Part shown: positions 44,788 to 64,000 of the stretch, piece by piece
Numbering within the stretch: position 1 is the stretch's first letter
Layout: each line of letters opens with the position of its first letter
Assembly (NCBI GenBank): GCA_964036665.1
Contig: OZ038530.1
Span: 14,293,001-14,357,000, forward strand
DNA: 64,000 nt
Reading direction: 5' to 3'
Origin: Gordius sp. MW1
Lineage: Eukaryota; Nematomorpha; Gordioida; Gordea; Gordiidae
Made by a program: the position numbers and the translations under genes
Notes under the pieces: generated by a model
Databases searched by the model: none
Told to the model about the DNA's origin: nothing
What the model saw: only the letters and a program-made list of their open reading frames with translations

Positions 44788-46587
44788 TCAAAGCATGGGC
44801 CCACGGATCCTTTCCCAGTGTTCTGGAGCTGGCATCCATATTCGTGATGGAGTATCGGCTGGGTTTGCATTCGTTGGTACCCATTCTAAACCCTGCTTGA
44901 TGGTAAGCATTCTTTCCCCTCCGATGACATGAATTATCTTGGATAGGGCTTCCTCTAGATGGGGTGCATGGGCTGAACCTTTCTTTAGTATATAAAAAGC
45001 GGTCTTGGAGTCGGTGCATATTTTTGGTTTAATGTTTGGGTATTCGGACTCCACACGTAACAGTGCCAAGGGGACTGCCAACATCTCCAGCAGATTAATG
45101 GTAGGTATGAAAGAGTGACATCTGAACGCTCCCATCGCATCTGCCTTGGAAATTGACATGTTGTGCCCCCGAAACGATATGCCCAGGTACTTTGTCGAGG
45201 CATCTGCCGAAACTACGTGGGAAAAATTTAGTTGCATCGGTAATGGGAACGTGAGGGCCTCCCGCAATTCCATTAGCTTGATTGTCATCCATCTGGTATT
45301 AAACGGGACTGGGTTGTCGCTTAGGAATAAGTTATACCAAGGGGACATATATTTAGACCAGCCTGTCACCATGTATATGTAGTGCGTGAGGATCCCCAGG
45401 CATATCTGTGTTACTAGGGGGTGAGGTTTTGTGTTTGTTGTCGTGAAGTGGGACATAATTCTGGCTGCCGCATCAATTTTTTCGAAGAATTTGTCGTTGA
45501 TATTGAGGGTGTGGCGTATCAAGTTGATATCGATGCCCAGGTATGACAGTTCTTGTACGGGTGCAAGGATTGATTTTCGGGGATTAATCGAGAGATTCCA
45601 CTTTGAGCACAGTTTTTGGAAAGCTTTGGTGTTGGCTTTAACGATTTCGTAAGTGGGCCCATAGATCAATACATCGTCGAGGTATACATTGTACCTACAA
45701 GTCGTGACTGATTTGGCGCACAGGTCCAGCATTATCTGCTGTAGTACAAAGGGGGAGAAGCTTGCTCCCATAGGCAGGACGTTGTAACAGAATTTTCGTC
45801 TCCCTATCTTGAAACCGAACAGGTGGCTGATTGCTGGGTCTAGGGGAATAGAGAAAAAGGCGGATTTCATGTCGATTTTCGTGGCGAATCGGGCTTCCTT
45901 TAATGAGGATGCTATCAACGGGATAGATTTGAGGGAGAAGGGGTATTTTATGAAGTTGCGTGATACTGTACCCAGATCCGCTATCAGTCTAGGGCTCCCA
46001 TCGCTTTTTGGAATAAAGTACATTGAGGATGGGATTGTCCTTGATGATTCTCTAACCGCTTGGGAGTCGACTACTTCGTATGCTAGTGGTCTGTGCTCTC
46101 GGGAAATAGGGTGAACTCGGTTTGGGACGAAATACCTCCCTTCATTCGTGGCTATTGCTCTTCTATCGTACTGTGGCTTGAATCCGTGACGTGCCACTTT
46201 GTTTGTGAAGGAGGATTGCGAATGATGCGGTCTAAGGATCGTGGTTTCAATGTTTAATGGGTGTATGAAGGTGGAGTGAGAGAAATTAACGCTTGGGACA
46301 TGGGGAAATAGGGGGATATTGGAAGGTTCGCTGATGATAGGTGGGTCCTCGCCGTCATTGCCCACCACCGTCCAATCATTTTGGAGATGTTCCGGCACAT
46401 TAGCTGGAGCGGGTGGCGACGTGGTAAAGGGCGGATCGGGCTCCTCTACCTCCGGACCATTGTCAGGGGAGATCGTATTTAGGGCGAGACTCCTGGCTAT
46501 TGAGGTGATGTTAGTTAGCCAACCAGGAATCCGTTCGTCTCCCACTGACCTCAGCGGGTATACACCGCTGCTGAGGGTCGCCGCCAC
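44788..46587 (-). CDS. Reverse transcriptase-RNase H polyprotein of retroelement copy 2
   Basis: 599 codons, the same domains and catalytic residues as copy 1 (YLDD, RNase H DEDD set). It differs from copy 1 by only three residues: Pro to Asn in the N-terminal acidic segment, Val to Ala in the SQVV/SQAV stretch, and Leu to Pro near the C-terminus. No stop or frameshift. Near identity of two intact copies implies a recent duplication or recent assembly-level inversion. Confidence 0.9.
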   Translation of the reverse strand: MAATLSSGVYPLRSVGDERIPGWLTNITSIARSLALNTISPDNGPEVEEPDPPFTTSPPAPANVPEHLQNDWTVVGNDGEDPPIISEPSNIPLFPHVPSVNFSHSTFIHPLNIETTILRPHHSQSSFTNKVARHGFKPQYDRRAIATNEGRYFVPNRVHPISREHRPLAYEVVDSQAVRESSRTIPSSMYFIPKSDGSPRLIADLGTVSRNFIKYPFSLKSIPLIASSLKEARFATKIDMKSAFFSIPLDPAISHLFGFKIGRRKFCYNVLPMGASFSPFVLQQIMLDLCAKSVTTCRYNVYLDDVLIYGPTYEIVKANTKAFQKLCSKWNLSINPRKSILAPVQELSYLGIDINLIRHTLNINDKFFEKIDAAARIMSHFTTTNTKPHPLVTQICLGILTHYIYMVTGWSKYMSPWYNLFLSDNPVPFNTRWMTIKLMELREALTFPLPMQLNFSHVVSADASTKYLGISFRGHNMSISKADAMGAFRCHSFIPTINLLEMLAVPLALLRVESEYPNIKPKICTDSKTAFYILKKGSAHAPHLEEALSKIIHVIGGERMLTIKQGLEWVPTNANPADTPSRIWMPAPEHWERIRGPML

Positions 46588-46609
46588 CTTCCGGACGTAG
46601 GATCGCTCC

Positions 46610-47524
46610 CTACGTCCTATCCTCTGACGCCCCTTTCTTTCTGGCCGGGGGCGCCCTTCTTTGATTTTGAGGTCGACTAGTCGAACGAAAGGAACTCGAT
46701 TGTTCCGTGTACTCTGCTCGAGGCCTGGTATAAGTCCTGTACGTATTTACGGGTTCTGTGTAGGATCCTAATCCATTCCTTTCTGCCCAGTCTTTGGATT
46801 TTCCAGTGACTGCCTGCCATCCGTAGTATGTAGCCAATGCGAGGGTCTTAACTCTATCCGAGAACTTGTCGATTGTGTCCTCAAAGCAATCTATCGTTTC
46901 CCCCATTGATAACAGGAACTCGGCTTCATGCCGTTGGTATGGCGGGATGGATGGATTCTTGTCGCACGCTTCTTTAAGGGCTTTTAGCCTTTTCTTGAGA
47001 AGTTCGACGTTGGTAGGTTCCATCGTGGGGGAACACTTAGCTTTTTCGATGTCAATGATCCTTTTGAGTTCTGCATCTGTTAACATATGCATCTTCGCTG
47101 GTTGCGATGGCCCCCAATGCGCGAGATCCTCGGCGGACTCGTAGACATGGGATGATGTGGCTTGCGCTCCGCTTGCGAAGGGTCTTGTTTCTTTGCTCGC
47201 GGGTCCGGGTAGGCGTGATTCAAGCAATGCTTCCATGCGGTTCATCTTCGAAGCCCATCCGGCAATCAATGAGTGTAGCTGGTACGCCGACGGCATTGAC
47301 TCCTTCTCTGGCGTCTTTAGGGGTGAGATGATTGCCTCCGTGACCACCTCAGATTCTGTGAGGACTTTTTCTGCTTGCCCAGGCGGTACGTAGTTATTCA
47401 GGAACGACGTCTGCGAAAACATGTCCGTCATAGGGATAATGGTTTGGACTGTTGACACGGAGGAGGTACCAGGGGTGATGTAGGTAAGAGTAGTCATCGT
47501 GATCTCTTTCCTTCCTCTTGGCAT
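46610..47524 (-). CDS. Gag-like protein of retroelement copy 2
   Basis: Identical to copy 1 except for one Arg to Thr change in the basic tail (RTYRRP versus RTYTRP). Same ATG, same stop, same spacing to pol. Confidence 0.65.
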   Translation of the reverse strand: MPRGRKEITMTTLTYITPGTSSVSTVQTIIPMTDMFSQTSFLNNYVPPGQAEKVLTESEVVTEAIISPLKTPEKESMPSAYQLHSLIAGWASKMNRMEALLESRLPGPASKETRPFASGAQATSSHVYESAEDLAHWGPSQPAKMHMLTDAELKRIIDIEKAKCSPTMEPTNVELLKKRLKALKEACDKNPSIPPYQRHEAEFLLSMGETIDCFEDTIDKFSDRVKTLALATYYGWQAVTGKSKDWAERNGLGSYTEPVNTYRTYTRPRAEYTEQSSSFRSTSRPQNQRRAPPARKKGASEDRT

Positions 47525-47757
47525 AAGGCAAGAGAAGCGGGGTGGGGATATAAAAGGGGGGAAAGAAGAGGAATTGGACAAGGTAGAAGCAGGGGGGAAT
47601 TCCTGATGTAGTTAATAATAGTTCCGCACAAAAATTAAGGGTTATTACTTAAACTGGCGCAAAAACAGTAGGCAAGCAAGAAACAAGATAAATTCGATAT
47701 TTACAGGTGCCGAATTATACTGTGTTTCTTAGACTAAGTAAGGGTCTTTTGCCCAGG

Positions 47758-47818
47758 GCCACCCCTCATCCAAATATCTAAGGAAGCTGACAACCTTAGT
47801 GTGACAAACAGCTATTGG
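47758..47818 (+). mobile_element. tRNA-derived SINE, copy 2, 3' part
   Basis: CACCCCTCATCCAAATATCT to GACAAACAGCTATTGG matches the 3' body of SINE copy 1. Compared with copy 1, the 18 bases GCCTGGATAGCCGAGCAT are absent between the two halves, so the retroelement insertion left a small deletion rather than a visible duplication. Confidence 0.75.
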
Positions 47819-47821
47819 ATT

Positions 47822-49673
47822 TTTAATTGCTATGCAATTTATGGGCTCGTTTTTGGTTGTCCGTTGTCCGTCCGTTACCCTCCCTATCTATTTGCATTGG
47901 GTATATTAGGTTATCGCTTTTTTAAATTAATGCATGAGCAAGAGGTGCCCCACCCCTCATCTCTATCTCCCTCGGTGTGTTACATTATATATAAGATTTG
48001 TTAAATTATCTATTATATAATAAACATAAATAAAAGTTGTTTACTTTTAATGCTATGCAATTTAACTAGTTATATAATAAACATAAATAAAAGTTGTTTA
48101 CTTTTAATTGCTATGCAATTTAACTAGTTTTTGTTATATAATAAACATAGATAAAAGTTGTTTACTTTTAATGCTATGCAATTTAACTAGTTATATAACA
48201 AACATAAATAAAAGTTGTTTACTTTTTAATTGCTATGCAATTTAACTTGTTTTGGGGTTAGAATCCCGGAGTTTTTTTGACTCTTATGATTGTTCTTGTT
48301 ACTATCATTGATAATAAGAATTTTTGGCCGTCCGCTGGCTACTGACCAATGAAAAAAATGACCATTGGCCAAAATGTGAATCGAAATTATTTTTTTCGTT
48401 TTTTTGACTATTATGATTGTTCCTGTTTCTACCATTGCTATTATGACTTTTTGGCCGTCCGCTGGCTGCTGACCAATGTTATATAATAAACATAAATAAA
48501 AGTTGTTTACTTTTAATTGCTATGCAATTTAACTAGTTTTTGGGTTAGAATCCCGGAGTTTTTTTTGACTCTTATGATTGTTCTTGTTACTATCATTGAT
48601 AATAAGACTTTTTGGCCGTCCGTTGGCTGCTGACCAATGAAAAAATGACCATTGGCCAAAATGTGAATCCGAGTTTATTTTTTCGTTTTTTTTTGACTAT
48701 TATGATTGTTCCTGTTACTACCATTGCTATTATGACTTTTTGGCCGTCCGCTGGCTCCTGACCGATGGAAAAAATGACCATTGGCCAAAATGTGAATCGA
48801 AATTATTTTTTTCGTTTTTTTTTGACTATTATGATTGTTACTGTTCCTACCATTGCTATTATGACTTTTTGGCCGTCCGCTGGCTGCTGACCAATGGAAT
48901 AAAATGACCATTGGCCAAAATGTGATTCGAAAACTTTTTTTTCGTTTTTTTTGACTATTATGAATTTATATCCACTTTTACCGTGTCCTGGCTGCTGACC
49001 AATGGAAAAAAAATGACCATTGGCCAAAATGTGATTCGAAAATTTTTTTTTCGTTTTTTTTACTCTTGTGAATTTATATCTACTTTTACCGTGTGCTGGC
49101 TGCTGACCAATGGAAAAAAATGACCATTGGCCAAAGTGAGCATCAAAATATTTTTTTCCGTTTTTTTGGCTATCATTGACTTATAGAGTATCTGTTGGTA
49201 CTGACCAATAGAGAAAAAGTGACCATTGGCCAAATTTTTGATTTTTTTAATTAAAAATTGTTCAAATTCAACAAAAAATTTCTCCCAACAATTCTGCAAA
49301 TTCTTAACATTGTGTTGTTTTATAATATAATGTTTGTTAGACCCATAATCACTAAAGGCCATAAAAACTAATGTAATACGCAACTAGATGCAAACACTAA
49401 ATCTAACCCTAACCCTTGCCTATATTACATTTTGCCTTTATTACATTTTGCCTATAATGGAAAATTTGTATAAATAATTAATTAATCATTAGGCATTTAA
49501 TACCCCCCTATAGGCATTCTCGCCCCTTCCCACCTTTCTCGCCCATAAATTGCATAGCAAATATGATACATTTATACGAAGTACAGATGAGTCGTCCCCC
49601 CTTCCCTTCCCCTCTTCCCTTCCCTTCCCTTCCCTTCCCTTCTCCCCCTTCCCACGAGGGCCGAAGGCCCGAG
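47822..49673. mobile_element. Tandem-repeat-bearing element, copy H2 (inverted relative to H1)
   Basis: Starts with TTTTAATTGCTATGCAATTT and ends with the hairpin CGAGGGCCGAAGGCCCGAG, i.e. the reverse complement of H1. The interior holds about eight units of the 110-bp repeat on the opposite strand and several copies of a 60-bp repeat absent from H1. It begins immediately after the SINE copy 2 tail. H1 and H2 are a 1.9-2.1 kb inverted pair about 13 kb apart. Confidence 0.65.
48000..48540. repeat. About 60-bp repeats with a TGCTATGCAATTTAACTAG core
   Basis: Four to five units of TATAATAAACATAAATAAAA then GTTGTTTACTTTTAATTG and the core, at 48010-48250 in tandem and again at 48480-48540 after an intervening 110-bp-type unit. 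The interspersed order suggests amplification by unequal exchange or template switching. Confidence 0.8.
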
Positions 49674-52214
49674 TTTTTTTATATTTAAGAAAGTAGGCTA
49701 AATCAACAAAATAGTTTGGTCAGACCCAACTGGAGCTATAGCAGAGTGCGAAAAGGCAAATTCAAGTAAAAATCATGTAATAGATGGGCCCCAAGCATTG
49801 CAATTTCTGGCCTTCCTTTACAATTTTAAGGTGATAATAGAAATTCGGGTTGTTAAACCAAATTTATTTTTATTATTTAAAGTTTTGGGTATGCAAGTAA
49901 ATTTAAAAATCTTTAGAAATTTGGAGTTTCCAATGAGAAAACGCAAAATCCAGCAGTAAAAAATATAGCGTTAATGTTATATTTCATCAGACAATATTTA
50001 ATTCAATTTAGTTAAGTTATATAAATCTACATTCCAAACTAAGCAATAATAATTAAAACAAACGAAATAATTATAAATATCAGATCCCAAAATAAAATTT
50101 TAGTTAAAATAAGCATGGTTTATACCAGTGCCAATTCCGAGAGCCCAAAACCGTATTCTTAGGGATTAAACTTATCCAATTCTGGTGTTAAAAATGTTAA
50201 AAATTTCAACACCAGGCCGTTATAAAATTTATTATTTTTTATTACGTCCACCAGTGCATAGCATACCATATAATATTGGGGCTTAGGGTTAAGAAATTTT
50301 TAACGCAACAGTTTAGCTTTTGTTTACTATTCGGGCCCAAAAATACAATCGTAATTTTACCACAACGCCGGTCGAGAATCAATGGCTTTGCAGCACTCTA
50401 AATTTCATTACTAACAATTTGAAACAATTGAATTGAAACTCATTTCTTAACCGCTTGGTGCTATTTCAAAAATTTTGCAAAATATTTAAATATTTAGTAT
50501 AATCACATGAATTTTAAAAGTTAGTTATAAAATAATTTTTCTTTCTTTATTATTGAAGTTTGCAATTACCCTATATCGCAGGAATAAGATTAGATGATCA
50601 TTTAAAATTGCAATTTTTTTTATAAATAATTGTATAAGTCTAAAGCTTTTAAAATTTATAACCTATTGAATCCCAAAGAGGTTTGTTCTTAAATTAGAAA
50701 CGACATATAGATATAATTTAAAACATATATTGGTTTAAAGAATACCCTTTACTACATAAATCAATCAACCTTTTTGTCGGAAAATTTAATGTCACTGGTC
50801 AACAAATAATGGACTTATAAAATCAACCGACAAAATGATTGCAGGTTCTGGTAAAGTTTTTTTTATTTATAAATCAATTTTTTATATTAAAATTTTACCG
50901 ATTAATTTGCAAGGTATTGACGTTTAAAAACGACAAAATTGTTGTTTTTAGCAACTTTGACAGCAAATAATTCAAAAACTTGAGGCATGGGAAGAAAATT
51001 AAAAATACGTGTTCCCCGCAAATAACTCTTTATATAATTATTTTCAGGTTTTAAATAAATATCAATTTAGTCTATAAAATTCAGGTTAAAAGGACTGGGT
51101 AAGAAATTTTACTAGCTGAACACAATTCAACGATATATTGTTCGTGTTAAAAATTATAGCTAACAAATGCAAACTGATATAGAGCTCGTTTTATTTATGA
51201 GAATAAAAATTGAGCAATAACTATTTATCTTACCCGTTATTTGAACGTTTATTTAATTTAAAAATCAAGTGTTAAGTTAAAAAGGCGACCGATTTAATTT
51301 AATAGAATTGGATTAAACCTACTTTTAAATGTTGTTTCAGTCACCTAAACAAAATTAAGGCAAATATTTTAACCAGCTTAGATCTAATAACAATTTTTAT
51401 TCATTTATGAGCCACAGATTTAGGAATGTAGCACGAAAGCAAGTGCTCAAATAAAATAGTAAAACTAGCGTCCATTTTGAATACGAACAAGGGTACACAA
51501 AGACATGCAAAATATTCAAGTCTTATAATTCCATAATACACTTCACAAATTAAGATTATACAAGTTTGGGTGCAAATTTAAAAGTCAGACAGGAACCATT
51601 GATTGGAATAAAATTATTAAATTGTATTGTATACATTTTAAAAATGAAACAATTTCATAATTTTTAAGACCGGTTTAATGACAAACTATTTTATATGTGT
51701 TGTTATATGTGTGATGAATATAAACCCCAAAAATTGCAATTGCTAAAATTATCCTAAACTAATCATTAATTAATAATCCTTGCCGGCCCTAAATCTTATT
51801 AAAAATTGTATGTAAGAGTTATGTAAATCTAATGTCCAAAATGTTATCATTATATGTACTTAAATTATTTATTTATAATTTAATGTCATTTTGTGTGTAC
51901 GTAGTGTTTTTAATAAATTAAAAAATTGATTTTCCTTAAAACTTAATTCGAATGTTTATCATTCTAATATCGATTTATATTACCCATGCATTTTGACTGC
52001 TATTATTAAAAACATAATTAAGGGAAAAGTCGTCGTTTAAATTTAAACTTTAATAGAGCGGTTACGTTATTTTTTATCCCTAAAGCCTTACAAATAAACA
52101 TACTGCTAAGACTATTGCCATCTAATAAAAATGGACTTGAAAAAATTTATTAAAATAAGTTAGATAAACACCAAGTGCGATGTTATCTATAATGTGAAGC
52201 ATTTGGTAGCATAG
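49674..52214. other. AT-rich spacer without recognisable genes
   Basis: 2.5 kb with dense stops in all frames. I see no conserved motif, element ends or RNA gene. Confidence 0.5.
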
Positions 52215-52446
52215 ATTTGGCAAAAATCGCGTGAATTCCAAAATGACAAAAGGTATAAAACGGCGAAATCATATGAAACGCAATTAGTAAAATTTGACGA
52301 GAAATTTGTTATATGAGCAATACACCGATGATGATCCAAGTAAAATGAAGTTCAACAATGACAAGATAGGAAAGGAGGGTGGAAATAAAATTGTTAGGTA
52401 TCCATCGAATCATTACCATTCTAAAGAAAAGGGAAAAGATGGTTAG
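52215..52446 (+). pseudogene. Coding-like segment with one frame break, family unknown
   Basis: Two overlapping frames read IWQKSREFQNDKRYKTAK then SYETQLVKFDEKFV, followed after a +1 shift by EQYTDDDPSKMKFNND and KIGKEGGNKIVRYPSNHY. The hydrophilic Lys/Asp/Tyr-rich composition differs from random translation of this AT-rich DNA. A donor-like GGTTAGT follows. It could be a decayed exon, a processed fragment or chance. Confidence 0.3.
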
Positions 52447-52454
52447 TACAGTCT

Positions 52455-52640
52455 AGTTTTGTAAAAACGGCTGAGTATTGTTTGGTCGACTAAACATAAA
52501 CATACAAAAGGTTTTTTGGCCTGTTTTTCTAAGTCGACCTCTAGGCTTAGTCGAAATTTAGAAAAAAATCAAAGTCGACCGTTAGTTAATCTTAGTTAAA
52601 CCAGAGATCGACCAAATAAAACTCCGCCGTTCTTATTCAA
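52455..52640. mobile_element. MITE family A, copy 6
   Basis: AGTTTTGTAAAAACGGC at the left and inner arms GTTTGGTCGACTAAACAT and GACCTCTAGGCTTAGTCG identify the family. The right terminus is degenerate (CCGCCGTTCTTATTCAA). Confidence 0.75.
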
Positions 52641-53253
52641 TTTTGGCAAAAGTTTAGAAAGTTTTTTAAAGTGGCGGCCTTAATTTTCAGGCATCGCCCC
52701 AGTAGTCACTTTTAAATTATTTTTTCCTTTGACACTGGCTCGGACGTGACTTAAAATTAATGCTAGACAACTTTAACAAATTTCTCAAGGTTAGAGAGGT
52801 AGTAAAGCGTACACGAAAGTTGGCTGGATAAGCTGAGAGAGGTTAAAGGTAAGCAAAGCTAAGCGGAGCAGAGATTTACAGTTTAGGCCACTAGCAACTA
52901 AAACGGTCCCAGCAAAATATTGAAACTTCTACCCTCGTAGAACAGCTAAAAAACGGTTCAAATATTTTGCGAGGACAATTTTAATTAATAAACTTATAGG
53001 CAGCGAGTGTGAAAGCAGTAAGCAATACCATGCGTTACGTTACATGCGTTAGGAGACGAGATTGAGAAATAGAGATTGCGTAAGCTGCGCTGAGCTAGGC
53101 ATCGGGCTTAACAGTGACAGCTTTTAATTTATTATAAACGGTCGATAGCAAGCCACCTGCTATCGTGTTAGCTCTGATCGATCTTCCACCAGCTAATCGC
53201 TTGCCCCCCGACAATGGCGTTCGCTGTGAGAGAGAGTGAGAGAAACGTATAGG

Positions 53254-53840
53254 TAGAGCCCTGCATGGGCCGCCCGAAGCCCGGCCCAATCGGGTTTTGG
53301 GCCGGGCTCGGGCAGAATTCGATAAAAAAATCGGTTCGACCCGAGGCCGAGCCCGGCCCGAATCGAACTAAAGCAACTAGTCTTTTATAAAATATGGTTT
53401 AAATAAACACAACTTGATATTAAATAATTGTTATCTTAGCGCGGCGTACATAATATAGTTCCCAATTCAGCTTTTTCCACCTGTTATAATATAACTGGCC
53501 TGAATTGCAAATCTTAACTTTAGAAATAAGATCTAGGTAAATATTTCAAAAAGTTTTTTATTTGGAATTGTTAAAAATATATTTTATCAAGTTAAATTTA
53601 GTTTTTAATTGTTAGCTAACCACTTTTAACGAGTGAAAATGGATTTTTTATTAACTTATCATTACGAGTAATAACAATCTAATGCATTTTATATTTAGAT
53701 GGCAAAATGATATTCAAAAATATAATTTTTCAAAAATTTTATTTGAAAAATCGGGCCGGGCTCGGGTCGGGCCAAAAATAAAAAGACTTTTGGGCTCGGG
53801 CCGGGCTCGAGCAGAAGAAATTTGATTTTGCAGGGCTCTA
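53254..53840. mobile_element. Non-autonomous hAT element of the CGGGCC-rich group
   Basis: Ends TAGAGCCCTGCA and its complement, with GGGCCGGGCTCGGG-type subterminal repeats at both sides. The flanks CGTATAGG (53246-53253) and CGTATGGG (53841-53848) match at 7 of 8 bases. The interior is AT-rich and non-coding. Confidence 0.85.
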
Positions 53841-53898
53841 CGTATGGGTAGTATTGGCAATTGGCTAAAAACAACACTAAGCCAGCTACTTTTATACA

Positions 53899-54061
53899 AG
53901 TGCTGTAAAAAGACCTGGGTTTTGTTTAGTCTACCTTTACTACTTCTGATTCAAGACTAAGGTCGACTGAGAAAAACAGACCAAAAACCTTTGGCCTGGT
54001 TTTAATTAGCGACTAACACCAATGGTCGACTAAGCCAAACCCAGGTCTTTTTACAACACTA
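53899..54061. mobile_element. MITE family A, copy 7
   Basis: Begins AGTGCTGTAAAAAGACC and ends CTTTTTACAACACTA. It has the family arms (GTCGACTGAG, CAGACCAAAAACC), with the CGGCTGG core changed to GACCTGG symmetrically at both ends, which suggests a subfamily. Confidence 0.75.
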
Positions 54062-54484
54062 CAACATATTAAACTCGAGCCCTGCCAAGCATAGTTTCCA
54101 CCCAAGTAAAGATTTTGTTTGTTACTTTAAACTTTTTAACGATAGCCCCGTTAATTGCAGACACAAAAAATAGTAGGCGATTTTTGAGAGTAGAATGGTT
54201 TAAAGATTTAAGCGTTCAGCCAACACAAAATAACGATAAGCACGATATGCTTCTTTAAAAGGCCGTTTATGAATTACGAATCAAACTGAGCTAAACAACT
54301 TAAATTTAGCGGCAAACTGAATAGATAAGCATAAGCCGACAACACTATTTTAGTACGTTTCTTCTAAAACCTGTTTACCACGCTTCGCAATAAAATTAGC
54401 ACCATATGAATAAACTAATTTTCAGATTCGCGCTGCCAAGCTTTTTAGGCGTTTTTAAAAATACTCAATTTAAAAATCTGATTT

Positions 54485-63931
<9,447 letters not shown>

Positions 63932-64000
63932 TTAATACATAAATTTATTAAATAGATCATATTACCAGGAATTGGAAGACGATTTATAGTTGATTTTTTG

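Larger units (their letters stand above)
41418..47709. repeat. 6.3 kb near-perfect palindrome formed by the two retroelement copies
   Basis: Every position x in one arm matches 89128 minus x in the other: gag, pol and terminal blocks all obey this, giving arms of about 3.08 kb around a 123-bp spacer (44504-44626). The encoded proteins differ at only four residues in total (pol: three; gag: one). The central junction contains GAGATATCTC, itself a palindrome. Confidence 0.93.
44627..47757 (-). mobile_element. Integrase-less retroelement, copy 2 (minus orientation)
   Basis: Read on the minus strand, the unit starts and ends with the same direct repeat of about 117 bp (S plus H blocks, both inverted), at 47757-47630 and 44741-44627. 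This copy therefore looks like an element with very short LTRs. gag (47524-46610) and pol (46587-44788) are intact. Its 3' end faces that of copy 1 across the shared U block. Its outer side joins the SINE 3' part directly. Confidence 0.85.

Noticed and set aside
44696-45382. Short frames antisense to pol and gag of the retroelement
   Set aside because: They mirror each other exactly in the two copies because of the palindrome, lack motifs, and are shadows of the real ORFs.

Overview
The window is nuclear DNA of an animal, most likely an invertebrate. It is AT-rich, its genes are split by GT-AG introns, and transposon debris fills introns and spacers. Three conserved metazoan genes can be assembled exon by exon with compatible phases. 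They are a PCTAIRE-class cyclin-dependent kinase (plus strand, 6969-28742, 14 coding exons), the NELF complex subunit NELFCD (minus strand, 38562-29960, 13 coding exons, start to stop) and a 6-phosphofructo-2-kinase/fructose-2,6-bisphosphatase, PFKFB (minus strand, 63930-54485, 9 exons, 5' end beyond the window). NELFCD implies a metazoan-type Pol II pausing machinery. Introns range from 32 nt to several kb, and in NELFCD they grow from 5' to 3'. I do not name a species.

Layout. 1-6968 holds no recognisable gene, only a minisatellite, several MITEs and AT-rich sequence. 6969-28742 is the PCTAIRE gene. Its first intron carries a roughly 5.5 kb foldback element (7271-12785) with a G/C-run minisatellite palindrome, into which an apparently intact hAT transposon (7530-10605) has jumped. 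Its second intron holds a piggyBac-like MITE, two hAT-type MITEs and a decayed LINE tail. The kinase and NELFCD are convergent, about 1.2 kb apart. NELFCD introns contain a tRNA-derived SINE, itself interrupted by a MITE, and a 2.1 kb tandem-repeat-rich element.

38.6-54.5 kb is a gene-poor, repeat-rich spacer. At 41.2-47.8 kb, inside a second SINE copy, two almost identical copies of a small retroelement lie tail to tail. Each has a gag-like ORF and a reverse transcriptase-RNase H ORF, both uninterrupted. I see no protease, integrase or tyrosine recombinase. The ends combine short direct repeats with inverted repeats and a hairpin. This is the most unusual object in the window. Next to it lies an inverted copy of the element found in NELFCD. 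PFKFB occupies 54.5 kb to the right edge, with a decayed hAT element and several MITEs in its introns.

Three MITE families recur: A (ends resembling AGTGTTGTAAAAACGGC, nine copies), B (CATGGGCGTAGCCAGG, eight copies, mostly with matching 8-bp target duplications) and a CGGGCC-rich hAT group with ends TAGAG..TGCA. The three host genes act separately (kinase signalling, transcription pausing, glycolytic control); I see no operon or functional cluster.
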